Shown here: one piece after another, positions 21,801-32,952 of the stretch
How positions within the stretch are numbered: position 1 is the first letter of the stretch
How the letters are laid out: the number at the start of each line of letters is the position of its first letter
Assembly: GCF_947507565.1 (NCBI RefSeq)
Contig: NC_089190.1
Location: 1,984,001 to 2,048,000, forward strand
From: Oscarella lobularis
Lineage: Eukaryota; Porifera; Homoscleromorpha; Homosclerophorida; Oscarellidae
Length of the DNA: 64,000 bases
Direction of reading: 5' to 3'
Program-made: the position numbers and the translations under genes
The notes under the pieces: generated by a model
The model's database searches: none
Told to the model about the DNA's origin: nothing
Seen by the model: the letters and a program-made list of their open reading frames with translations, nothing else

Positions 21801-24800
21801 TTCGTTTCAGCCTTGAGCTTTTACGAGGTAGGGAATCGACTCTCCTGATCCGTTTGTGTATTAGCTGTGTCTGGACTAGGCTGCTGGGCTAAAGGTTCTG
21901 AGCAATTTGAAGGCAAGGGGTTCTCCGAAATGCGCCAAGTCTAAGCCGCCCTTAGGCCACAGCTGTTGTGGTGCGCACGTACGCTCCTACATCAATATAT
22001 CGTTTATTTTTACTTCATTAGACTTTCTTTGGCCTCGGCGGTTTGCCATTGGCCTACTCAACTCCGCTCCCCGGCCCTTAGCCGCTCCGGGGCTGTTTGG
22101 GCAAAGTCAAAAAGAGAGTAGCGGGGATGCTATGGATGATGAAGACGGTGCTGAGACAACTACGGAACTAGTCGAAGTCAAAAAAGAACGGGTTAACTTT
22201 CCAGAGACGTGGATATGGAAGGATATTCAGCTCGAGTAAAACAGTCAAATGCCATTCAACACGTCTTTTCTTCTATTGCTGTCTTCACCTATAGGAAAAA
22301 TTCCAGGAATCATGATCTGATGTTGACTGCTCCGGACACGATAACGTCGTGGATTGCTGACGGTTTCGCTTTGTCAGCGGAGAATTCTATCAGCGTTTCG
22401 ATGCCTGCGTCTCTTCGAGTCTTTCAGCCGTTCTTTGTGTCTCTCACTTTGCCTTACTCGGTCATTCGAGGCGAGAAACTCGAAGTGCGAGCCACCGTCT
22501 TCAATTATCTCGACATCAACCTCACTGTACATAGTTATTATTAAACAAATCAATTTTTTAACAGTTGTCTAGGCTTTCGTTGAATTGGAAGTGGATTCAA
22601 ATGAAATTAGCATTATAGAATCAAAAGCAGATATGCAAAAAGACTCTCGACGCAGTTTGACCATACCAGCAGGAGAAGCTCGTTCTATTGACTATTTCGT
22701 CGTTCCTCTCAAAGTCGGTTATCTCCCAATGAAGTGCACGGCAAGATCGACTAAAGCAGCCGACGCCGTGGTTCGCCCACTTCTTGTTGAAGTAGGAAAA
22801 TCAACAGTTGTAGATGGTGGTAACTCTATATAACGATTCTCTATAGCCAGAAGGTGTGCAAAAGGAGTATGGACTATCATCTCTCATCTGTATCGAAGGT
22901 ACAAGAAATCTGCTGGATTATTAATATTCGGGTAAAGTCTATTTTTAAAAGATAATGCCCAAAACGCTGAGAAAGTGTTCAATCTGACTCTTCCTCCCGC
23001 TTATGTTCCCGACTCCGAGAGCGCAGTCGTCAGCGTCACAAGTACAGTTATATGTTGTGTTGGTGTAGTATACTTAGACATTTTTTCTGTGCAGCGGATT
23101 ACATGGAGCCTACGATTGAAGGACTGGAAAATCTCCTTCGACTTCCCTACGGATGTGGAGAACAGAACATGATTAATTTCGCTCCTGGCGTCTATATCAC
23201 GCGTTATCTTACGGCCGTCGGGAAATTGGACGAGAAAACGAAGGAGAAGGCTCTCAACATTATGATGAAAGGTGACGCAGACATTCATACGCATACAGAA
23301 ATGATAAGAGTCTGTTTAGGTTATCAAAGAGAAATGATTTTTCAGCGAGACGATGGATCGTACAGTGCGTTTGGAAACAGTGACCGATGTGGCAGCATGT
23401 GGTATGTATCATACAAAGCAGTGCCTGGACTACGACATAACTACTTATTACGTAGGTTAACTGCCTTTGTAGTCAGAACATTCAGTCAAGCGCATGGAAT
23501 TATTGACGTCGACCAGACAGTTCAAACAGAGGCGATCGACTGGATGAAGAAGAAGCAGAGTCAAGACGGATCATTCCCAAGTGTTTGCCGCGTTCTTCAC
23601 AAGGAAATGCAAGGTTGCTCGGGAGGAGAATGCAGCCTGACCGCCTACGTTACACTTGCTCTATTAGAAGCAGGCGTACCGGCATCTGTAAGACAGTACT
23701 CTAATCTCAAACCATTATCATAGGTAATTCTTTTTGTAGGATCCATCTATTGTCAATGCATTGGCTTTCCTCAACTCGACGTGCCTCTCAAATGACTGCG
23801 AGAATAACTACGCTCTGGCTGTCATTTCCAACGTATTCTGCAAGGCTGCTCACCCTAGAGCCGACGAACTTCTCAATAAACTGCTGAGTTGCGCGACAAC
23901 CGAAGGTGACACAATGTACTGGAAATATTCAAAGGAGAACAATCAATTCTGCTACGGACACCGTTGGGGAATGCCTTGCGCTAGTCGTTCGTGTGACGTG
24001 GAAACGAGCGCCTATGCACTACTTGCCTTCAAATGTCGTGGAGACGTGGGAAATAGCTTGAGAATTGTACGCTGGCTACTCGAGCAGAGAAATCCTTCTG
24101 GAGGCTTCCGATCAACCCAGGTTAGCATAGTCACAGTTTATTGTTAGAAAATGAATTGGGTGTTCTTAGGATACGGTAGTGGCTCTACAGGCTCTCTCCG
24201 AGTACGCTGCCTTGAGCGTTGCCAACAACGACGTGAAGATGAATGTTCGCTTGACTACCGACTCAGAATTCTCCTGGTCGCTCACCGTTGATTCGTCCAA
24301 TTCCCAAGACCTCCAGACTCTCAATATTCCGACTCTTCCTTCGACGCTGACCGCTCGTCTTGCCGGCGTCGGATGCGTCCTCATACAAGCCGGCGTCAAG
24401 TATAATATACCGGAACCGCCGGAGGAAGCGGCGTTTGAAGTGACGGCCATGGCAACGATGAATGAAAACAAAGGGAAATCGTGCTCGTATAAGATTAGAG
24501 TTTGCAACCGGTAAGGATTTGTTCTCTAGTAGTCTCCATATCCTTTTTAATTAATTAACGATAATGTGATATTTAGCTGGTTGCTGAAGAAACCAAGCAG
24601 TTCCAATATGGCTCTGACAGACATCACGCTGTTTTCAGGATTTGTGCCAATCGATTCCGACCTCAAAGACGTAATAATGACGAATTAATCCTATCTTTTA
24701 TTTCTAACAGTTTTGTATTCTAGCTGGAGAAGAAAGGAACGTGCCAAATCAAAAGAATCGACAAGCAGGACCGAAGAGTCAGAGTCTATATTGACGAAGT

Positions 24801-25000
24801 GAGTTTCACGGATTCTTTTTGCGTTGACTAATTTATTATTGCAGGTACGACGAACCGAGTGTTGCTTTGAGCTTCAAATGAAGAGAACCGTTTACGTTGA
24901 AGACCTCCAAGGCGTTCCCGTTCTCTCGTACAACTACTACGATCCAGATCAGTCTGGCGGTACGATGCTCTATCCAAGAGAGGACTGCAAGTATAACTGA
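18842..25000 (+). CDS. A2M: A2M family thioester protein, copy 2 (C3-type catalytic His)
   Basis: Twenty-nine exons: 18842-19213, 19260-19419, 19472-19545, 19602-19653, 19713-19786, 19844-19895, 19950-20043, 20091-20196, 20252-20470, 20521-20718, 20777-20947, 21002-21247, 21300-21440, 21499-21624, 21678-21827, 21880-21970, 22022-22235, 22295-22526, 22573-22791, 22847-22898, 22952-23041, 23095-23271, 23320-23401, 23456-23687, 23740-24120, 24170-24510, 24577-24670, 24724-24798, 24845-25000. Intron 1 of the other copies is absent, fusing exons 1 and 2 in frame. The exon 14 equivalent lost its normal GT donor (GA at 21450-21451); a new GT at 21441 restores frame with three codons fewer. Thioester GCGEQN is at 23151-23168. 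The catalytic position is His (VLHKEMQG, codon 23598-23600). The bait (22022-22235) is unrelated in sequence to the other copies. The C-terminus is two residues longer (CKYN). Likely functional if the replacement donor is used. Confidence 0.85.
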
Positions 25001-25416
25001 GTTGTTTTCTTTTGCATTTGACTGTGTTTGCGCATTGTTGTCTGTGATTAGAAATTGATGTGCTGATAATAATCATCTGCTAATAATTGCGAATGCATCC
25101 GGGAGTTCGTCTATCAGCATAGTAAGGACAAGCGAATTCAAAATTTCTCTCATCCAGGAAACAATGCCTTTTGTTTCTATTTCTAGAATAGGCGTGGCAA
25201 TCACGATCAAGCTGCCCTCTTCACATCCAGGAAACGATTCCATTGTTCTAATATCCGCTCACGTGCTCAATCTAGTCGAAACACGTAGGTCTTCTTCGAA
25301 ATCAATCAGTCACGTGAGCTGCAATTCGGACTCTCTATTGGTTCATCAGACAGAACAAAGAGTCCAGTCGCTCGCCAGTTGCCGTACCGTCGACATTGGA
25401 GCAGACTTCCGTTACC
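25001..25416. other. Junction between A2M copies 2 and 3, with promoter of copy 3
   Basis: The copy 2 3' flank runs to GGAGTTCGTCTA and switches at about 25113 to the A2M upstream sequence (TCAGCATAGTAAGG). The SPEN and CYB5D1 fragments found at the other two junctions are both missing here. Two E-boxes CACGTG (near 25260 and 25311) are kept; the TATA-like site reads CTATTGG. No gene is seen. Confidence 0.6.
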
Positions 25417-28400
25417 ATGACAACAAGGCTTCTTTTAGCGACGTCACTTCTCGTCACTTTCAGCGCCTCTCAATTGATCAGACCCGTGCTTCCTAGGCCT
25501 GGGCCAATAATTCCCCGGCCTCTTCCACCCAAACCGACTCGTCCGCTGTGAGTGACTAAAAAACGTTCTTATAGTTCAGTGAAATGTTTTCTTCTAAGAC
25601 CCGAGGTTCCGATGTCCTATCAATATCGCATTGTCTCTCAGAGCTACGTCTTTGCCGGAGAGACGCTCGCCGTGTCGATTTACGTGGAGAAAGGATCTTC
25701 GAAGATGATGACAGACGAAGAGGGCAATGAGATCGATCCCTTTCCAATTGATGTCACTCTCGACGTCAAAGACGGACAATCCGGTCAAAATCTAATTAGT
25801 ACGGTCAATCGTAAAGTGACCAGACGCCAGTGCACAACCATTTTCGTGAAGGTAGAAACAACCTTAGACTATAACGCGACACTTATTGTTTTCGAAGCTT
25901 CCGGAATCGACTCCCCCGGGAACGCATGGGGTTAGCGTCAGAATGACGTCACAGCAATGGGCAATGAGAAATTTCATGACGACATTCCGCGTTCGACCTA
26001 CGAACCGAATGATCATGATCCAGACAGATAAACCCGTTTATAAACCGGGACAGACGAGTGAGAACAGATCTGTTCTAGAGTTCGGCCACGCAATGACGTT
26101 TTTGTTTAGTTCTTGGTCGAGTCATTGTGTTGACGTCGTCGCGTTTGACCGCAGCTTCGGGCAAAGTGACTGTTCAAATTCGGGTGAGCCGGAAGGGGAT
26201 CTAATTTTGGTGTGAGAACTAACCTTGTGAGGGATTCTTAGAATCCCAAAAACGCTTTGATGACATCATTCAAGAACCTTACGCTCGACACGGGTAAATT
26301 AGTATTGAATTTGTCGTAGATTCAACGTGTGACTGGGGTGGTGTTTATATAGGAGTTGCTAGGTTCAATTTTCCGTTGTCAAGTGAACCGGTACTTGGAC
26401 AATACGCATTGTGTGCAACGCTTGAGGTAAGAAGACCACCGTAGGTATTCTCTTAGGCCAATAACGTTACTACTTATCATTAGGGAGCGATTCAAAAACA
26501 GGAGAAGTGCTTCTCAGTCAAAGTTGAAGAATACGGTTAGACTACCAGTAGAAAGAGCCTGATATGAAATTCATCACGTCTTTACGTAGTTTTGCCTACA
26601 TTCTCGTGCACCATTTCTCCCAAAGATGATCAATTCTCCTGTATCAACCGTAGGCATACGGTTTGCTACACTGTCAGCGCGAAGTGAGTCTCCTCTCCAA
26701 GCTGCACAGCCCTCTTACGTTCTAATCTAGATACACGTACGGACAAAAGGTGAAGGGAACTGTTTCTGCCACGGCAACAACGGGCAATACCTGGACACGG
26801 TGTAGAAACGAAGAAAGAGAAGTCGTTCTAGATTCGGTACACTGAACTGCATGAACGCACGCAACTATTTAATTGACGAAAGCCAATTTTTAGATTGATG
26901 GGGAAAAAACCGTTTGCGTTCAAACGTGCACGAGATACAGTACGTGTTATGGTGAAATTAATCTCGAGGCGAACGTAACGGATCCGACGTCGGGAGACGA
27001 AGTCGCCTGCGAAGGAGTCACGAAAATTCCTATTCGACAAAATCCTTATCAAATTGAAATCGTCAAACCGCAATTCAATGCTTTCTATCCCTGTCAAAAA
27101 ACGCGTTACACGGTGAGAAAATTCACTGCTTAATAGACTATTGTTGAATTGTTTAAGTTGATTTCAGGTGAAAACGAGCATCGTTTCGGGAAAACCGTAC
27201 GGTGGAGCGAGAGTGAAATTCACTTGCAAAGCGCTACTAAAAAGAGGAAGCAAATGCGGGCCTGACGAAAAAGAGATCTACATGACTGAAGTAACGACCG
27301 ATGACGGTGGCAGAGCTCCGATCGAATTCTGCGCTCCGTGCAATGCTCTCGACATTTCGTGCACCGTAGGGTTCATAAGAGCAAATGGCTAGGATTGGTT
27401 TCTAGGGTTTCTCCTTTGATCAGGCTGAGGCTGTCGGTGAATCAAGCTATATCTCGCCTGCTCGTAGCGGCAGGAGTGTCTTGATCTATTCGCCGGGACG
27501 CGTCATGGTCCGCAACTCCATGAAATCATTAGAAGTAGGCAATGAACACGTGTTCGATGCCTATTTCACTCACTCGGGAAAAGCCACCGCCTTTGTAAGC
27601 GCACAGGACACCAGAACTGCGTGTACAAATAACGTATTTGTTCTGTAGATTCTTAGCAAAGGGACCGTCTTAAATAAACTGTCATGTTTTCCAACTTTGA
27701 TAGACATCAATGCGACGGATATATCGGATGAGATATGCGATGCCAAAAGAATGCCACGACCGTTGAAATATCATTGCTCGTTTCGATATCAAGTGACTTT
27801 GGCAATGATTCCCAAAGTGACGATTGTCGTCGGTCAGAAGAAATTGTCCGCTGTCAATCTCAATTTACCTGTCACCGCGGATTCTGAAAATCAAGTACAG
27901 CAGCCTAATGAATTTAATAACTTCTCTGAAAAATCTTTTTGTAGATGACGTTGGAATTTAGTCAAAATGAAGTTAAGCCTGGAGAGAATGTGAGTCTGCA
28001 AATTGAAGCCGCTCCCGGGTCGTACGTCGGTGTTGTGGCCGTCGACCAAAGCGTCTACCTTCAACAGGCAAAAAATCAACTTACAGCTCAACAGGTACGA
28101 CTAAATATTTTCTAATAATTCAATTTTAATTGACGTTGTTTAGGTTCGGGCAGAAGCGGCTGGCTTTGACTCGTCTCCGACTTATTTGCCTCGCAAGACC
28201 TTCGAGTGCGGAGCCAAGAGACTCTGGAGTTGCTACTGTCGTCAATACGGATGCAAACGCACGCCTTCCGTTAGTTGATTTCTCAGTGTCCGATATCGAA
28301 TTCTGTATCAATTTCATTTTAGACGGACGATGAACGCAGTACGTCTGCTACACCACCACTACTGCCTTTCTTTCCTCGTCGTCGACCCGGATCCAGCTGT

Positions 28401-31400
28401 CCAGAGTCGGACTGCTATAGAAGTGTTTGCACGTTAAACGGAAAATGCGAATTCGTTTCAGCCTTGAGCTTTTACGAGGTAGGGAATCGACTCTCCTGCA
28501 TGGTCCGTTTGTCTATTAGCTGTGTCTGAACTAGGCTGCCGGGCTAAAGGTTCTGAGCAATTTGAAGGCTAAGAGTTCTCCGAAATGCGCCAAGTCTAAG
28601 CCGCCCTTAGGCCACAGCTGTTGTGGTGCGCACGTATACTCCTACATCAATATATCGTTTATTTTTACTTCATTAGACTTGCCTTGGTGGCGTCGGGTTG
28701 CATTTACGGAGGAGGCACGTCTAGCTCCCGCACCCCTTGCTGCTCCTCAAATAGAAGCTCCGCGGCCCATTTCGGCAGACGGAGGAGCTGCCGATGATGA
28801 GACAACTACGGAACTAGTCGAAGTCAAAAGAGAACGAGTCAACTTTCCAGAGACGTGGATATGGAAGGATATTCAGCTCGAGTAAAACAGTCAATAGCCA
28901 TTGAACATGTTTTTCTTCTACCCCTGTCTCCCTACAGTAAAGATTCCACGAACCATGATCTGATGTTGACTGCTCCGGACACGATAACGTCGTGGATTGC
29001 CGACGGTTTCGCTTTGTCGACTGAGAATTCTATTAGCGTTTCGATGCCTGCGTCTCTTCGAGTCTTTCAGCCGTTTTTTGTGTCTCTCACTTTGCCCTAT
29101 TCGGTCATTCGAGGCGAGAAACTCGAAGTGCGAGCCACCGTCTTCAATTATCTCGACGTCAACCTCACTGTACATAGTTATTATTTACATTATCTCAATC
29201 AATTTTGAACAATTTTCTAGGCTTTCGTTGAATTGGAAGTGGATTCAAATGAAATTAGCATTATAGAGTCGAAAGCAGATATGCAAAAAGACTTTCGACG
29301 CAGCTTGACCATACCAGCAGGAGAAGCTCGTTCTATTGACTATTTCGTCGTTCCTCTCAAAGTCGGTTATCTCCCAATGAAGTGCACGGCAAGATCGACT
29401 CAAGCAGCCGACGCAGTGGTTCGCCCACTTCTAGTCGAAGTAGGAAATAATAATAAGTTGTAGATAGTGAATTTATATTGCGATTCTCTATAGCCAGAAG
29501 GTGTGCAAAAGGAGTATGGACTATCATCTCTCATCTGCATTGAAGGTACAAGAAATCTGCTAGATTATTAATATTCGTGTAAAAGTCTATTTTTAAAAGA
29601 TAATGCCCAAAACGCTGAGAAAGTGTTCAATCTGACTCTTCCTCCCACTTATGTTCCCGACTCCGAGAGCGCAGTCGTCAGCGTCACAAGTACAGTTATA
29701 TGTTGTGTTGGTGTAGTATACTTAGACATTTTTTTTTCTGTGCAGCGGATTACATGGGGCCTACGATTGAAGGACTGGAAAATCTCCTTCGACTTCCCTA
29801 CGGATGTGGAGAACAGAACATGATTAATTTCGCTCCTGGCGTCTATATCACGCGTTATCTTACGGCCGTCGGGAAATTGGACGAAAAAACGAAGGAGAAG
29901 GCTCTCAACATTATGATGAAAGGTGACGCAGACATTCATACGCATACAGAAATGATAAGACTCTGTGTAGGTTATCAAAGAGAAATGATTTTTCAGCGAG
30001 ACGATGGATCGTATAGTGCATTTGGAAACCGTGACAAATGCGGAAGCATGTGGTATGTATCATACAAAAGCAGTGCCTAGACCATAATATAACTAATCCA
30101 TTACGTAGGTTAACTGCCTTTGTAGTCAGAACGTTCAGTCAAGCGCACGGAATTATTGACGTCGACCAGACAGTTCAAACAGAGGCGATCGACTGGATGA
30201 AGAAGAAGCAGAGTCAAGACGGATCATTCCCAAGTGTTTGCCGCGTTCTTCACAAGGAAATGCAGGGTTGCTCGGGAGGAGAATGCAGCCTGACCGCCTA
30301 CGTTACACTTGCTCTATTAGAAGCAGGCGTACCGGCATCTGTAAGACAGTACTCTAATCTCAAACCATTATCATGGGTAATTCTTTTTGTAGGATTCATC
30401 TATTGTCAATGCATTGGCTTTCCTCAACTCGACGTGCCTCTCAAATGACTGCGAGAATAACTACGCTCTGGCTGTCATTTCCAACGTATTCTGCAAGGCT
30501 GCTCACCCTAGAGCCGACGAACTTCTCAATAAACTGCTGAGTTGCGCGACAACCGAAGGTGACACAATGTACTGGAAATATTCAAAGGAGAACAATCAGT
30601 TCTGCTACGGACACCGTTGGGGAATGCCTTGCGCTAGTCGTTCGTGTGACGTGGAAACGAGCGCCTATGCACTACTTGCCTTCAAATGTCGTGGAGACGT
30701 GGGAAATAGCTTGAGAATCGTACGCTGGCTACTCGAGCAGAGAAATCCTTCTGGAGGCTTCCGATCAACCCAGGTTAGCATAGTCGCAGTTTATTGTTAG
30801 AAAATGAATTGGGTGTTCTTAGGATACGGTAGTGGCTCTACAGGCTCTCTCTGAGTACGCTGCCTTGAGCGTTGCCAACGACGACGTGAAGATGAATGTT
30901 CGCTTGACTACCGACTCAGAATTCTCCTGGTCGCTCACCGTTGATTCGTCCAATTCCCAAGACCTCCAGACTCTCAATATTCCGACTCTTCCTTCGACGC
31001 TGACCGCTCGTCTTGCCGGCGTCGGATGCGTCCTCATACAAGCCGGCGTCAAGTACAATATACCGGAACCGCCGGAGGAAGCGGCGTTTGAAGTGACGGC
31101 CATGGCAACGATGAATGAAAACAAAGGGAAATCGTGCTCGTATAAGATTAGAGTTTGCAACCGGTAAGGATTTGCTCTCTAGTAGTCTCCATATCCTTTT
31201 TAATTAATTAACGATAATGTGATATTTAGCTGGTTGCTGAAGAAGCCAAGCAGTTCCAATATGGCTCTGACAGACATCACGCTGTTTTCAGGATTTGTGC
31301 CAATTGATTCCGACCTCAAAGACGTAATAACGATGAATTAATCCTAATGTTTATTTTTAGAAGTTTGTATTCTAGCTGGAGAAAAAAGGAACGTGCCAAA

Positions 31401-31646
31401 TCAAAAGAATCGACAAGCAGGACCGAAGAGTCAGAGTCTATATTGACGAAGTGAGTTTCACGGACTCTTTTTGCGTTGACTAATTTATTATTACAGGTAC
31501 GACAAACCGAGTGTTGCTTTGAGCTTCAAATGAAGAGAACCGTTTACGTTGAAGACCTCCAAGGCGTTCCCGTTCTCTCGTACAACTACTACGATCCAGA
31601 TCAGTCTGGCGGTACGATGCTCTATCCAAGAGAGGAATGCAAGTAA
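25417..31646 (+). CDS. A2M: A2M family thioester protein, copy 3 (C3-type catalytic His)
   Basis: Thirty exons: 25417-25547, 25599-25851, 25898-26057, 26110-26183, 26242-26293, 26353-26426, 26484-26535, 26590-26683, 26731-26836, 26894-27112, 27168-27365, 27424-27594, 27649-27894, 27945-28094, 28144-28269, 28323-28478, 28535-28625, 28677-28881, 28938-29169, 29221-29439, 29494-29545, 29600-29689, 29746-29922, 29971-30052, 30109-30340, 30393-30773, 30823-31163, 31230-31323, 31376-31450, 31497-31646. All phases close and no stop is seen. N-terminal exons resemble copy 4 (SSKMMTDEEGNEI), and exon 16 has TPPLLPFFPRRR where copies 1 and 2 have STFAASV. Thioester GCGEQN is at 29802-29819 and catalytic His at 30251-30253. 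The bait exon is 28677-28881. The exon 19 acceptor is shifted to CAG|TAAAG, changing one residue. Confidence 0.88.
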
Positions 31647-31716
31647 CCGAGTTGCATTTGACCGTGTTTACGCATTGTTGTCTGTGATTAGAAATTGATG
31701 TGCTGATTAGAATCAT

Positions 31717-32156
31717 TTGCTAATAATTGCGAATGCATCCGGGAGTTCGTCTACTAGACTACCTTTCGCTTTCACATTTACCACTTGGACTCTGCGCGGA
31801 AGAGACGATGGTACGCGAAACGCGTCACCTGTGGGTCGGCAACCTACCCGAATCGGTCGACGACCGCCAAGTGATCAACTTCTTCTCGAGGCGAGCGAAG
31901 AACGCGAATGGGCGTGGCAATCGAACGTCTCCGCGCAGATTAGTCTGGAGACCAGACCCTTCGCTCCCCTAGCGAAGGGTCTGGTCTCCAGACTACGCGC
32001 AGATACGGTCGAGTCGAATCGGTGCGCATTCTGCCTCGTCGTGCCGCTGACGGCTGTCGCGCGGCCATCGTCGACAAATCAAAAGCGCCGTCAAAGCGCA
32101 CGAATCGAAGCTCGAGCTCTGATCGCGCGAGCTGCGCTCCAATTACAACGAACCGG
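31717..32156 (+). pseudogene. Truncated 5' copy of Split ends between A2M copies 3 and 4
   Basis: This is homologous to 39172-39562, with the ATG equivalent at 31808. It carries the same 7-bp exon 2 deletion as the fragment at 17688-18087, so the two descend from one broken copy. It is further interrupted by a 55-bp hairpin insertion. Homology ends at AACCGG, where CYB5D1-derived sequence begins with shared CCGG. Confidence 0.8.
31941..31995. mobile_element. 55-bp perfect hairpin insertion with 9-bp target duplication
   Basis: Two perfect 25-bp inverted arms (31941-31965 and 31971-31995) enclose the 5-nt loop CCCCT. The insertion is flanked by direct repeats CGCGCAGAT at 31932-31940 and 31996-32004. 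The intact SPEN locus and the sister fragment have no hairpin and only one such site (SPEN near 39395; sister fragment reads CGCGCAGAT near 17898). This shows an insertion with target-site duplication. The size suggests a miniature foldback or MITE-like element moved by a transposase in trans. Confidence 0.75.
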
Positions 32157-32533
32157 AAGCGCGGCGGGACGTGAATAAATCGGCCTTGGGGCGTGTAAAC
32201 GGCAATTTGTAACGGGATCGATGTGGGTGCGAAGCTGTAGTATATCGATCGTCGAGAAAGCGCACGCGAAAAGTATTATTTTTGTTCTTACGTTTCCCGT
32301 TTTCTTGTCGAACCAGTTCGATATGTCTTTTCCCGCGCTATTTTTAAAGCAGGACGTCTCCTAGCGTGCGAGAGGGAACGCTGTAGCGAGTTTTTCGCGC
32401 CGTTTTTCGCTACCTTTTTGCTTTTCACAGAGGGGCGTGAGGTCGTAGACTTTTCCCAAGAACGAGATCCATATGTCGTTGGCGACGTTGTGCACGGAAA
32501 CCTCAGTTGGAGTGAAATATCGAGGCGCAACAT
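32153..32533 (-). pseudogene. Truncated 5' copy of CYB5D1
   Basis: The segment matches 10583-10979, extending about 65 bp further into exon 3 than the fragment at 18088-18408. It shares that fragment's altered intron (GAAAGCGCACGCG) and shortened exon 2, plus an extra T in the intron after exon 1. The start codon equivalent is near 32533. Exon 4 is missing. Confidence 0.8.
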
Positions 32534-32952
32534 CGTGGGCGAGCCTGTTCGCATGACAACCGAACGACCCGGATGCGAAGTACCGTTGATTCACGTACGT
32601 CCATGTATTACTGTTATCTGATTATGTCTTATGGGAATTTATGTTGAATAGGTCCGTTTCTGGTTGAAATCGGCATAGTAAGGACGAGCGAATTTCTCTC
32701 ATCCAGGAAACAATGCTCTATTTCTAGAATAGGCGTGGCAATATTGATCAAGTTGCCCTCTTCAGAAAACGATTCCATTGTTCTAATATCCGCTCACGTG
32801 CTCAATCTAGTCGAAATACGTAGGGTCTTCTTCGAAATGAATCAGTCACGTGAGCTGCAATTCGGACTCTCTATAGGTTCAGCAGGCAGAACAAAGAGCC
32901 CAGTCGCTCGCCAGTTGCCGTACCATCGACATTGGAGCAGACATCCGTTACC
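32534..32952 (+). promoter_or_regulatory. Promoter region of A2M copy 4
   Basis: This is homologous to 10980-11396 with small deletions (for example around 32690-32740). Both E-boxes CACGTG are kept (near 32795 and 32848), followed by CTATAGG near 32872. No other gene is seen. Confidence 0.4.

Noticed and set aside
23687-23739. TAG at CATTATCATAGG in A2M copy 2 where other copies read TGG, looking like a nonsense mutation
   Set aside because: Phase and family alignment place it inside the intron between GVPAS and DPSIV, so it is not translated.
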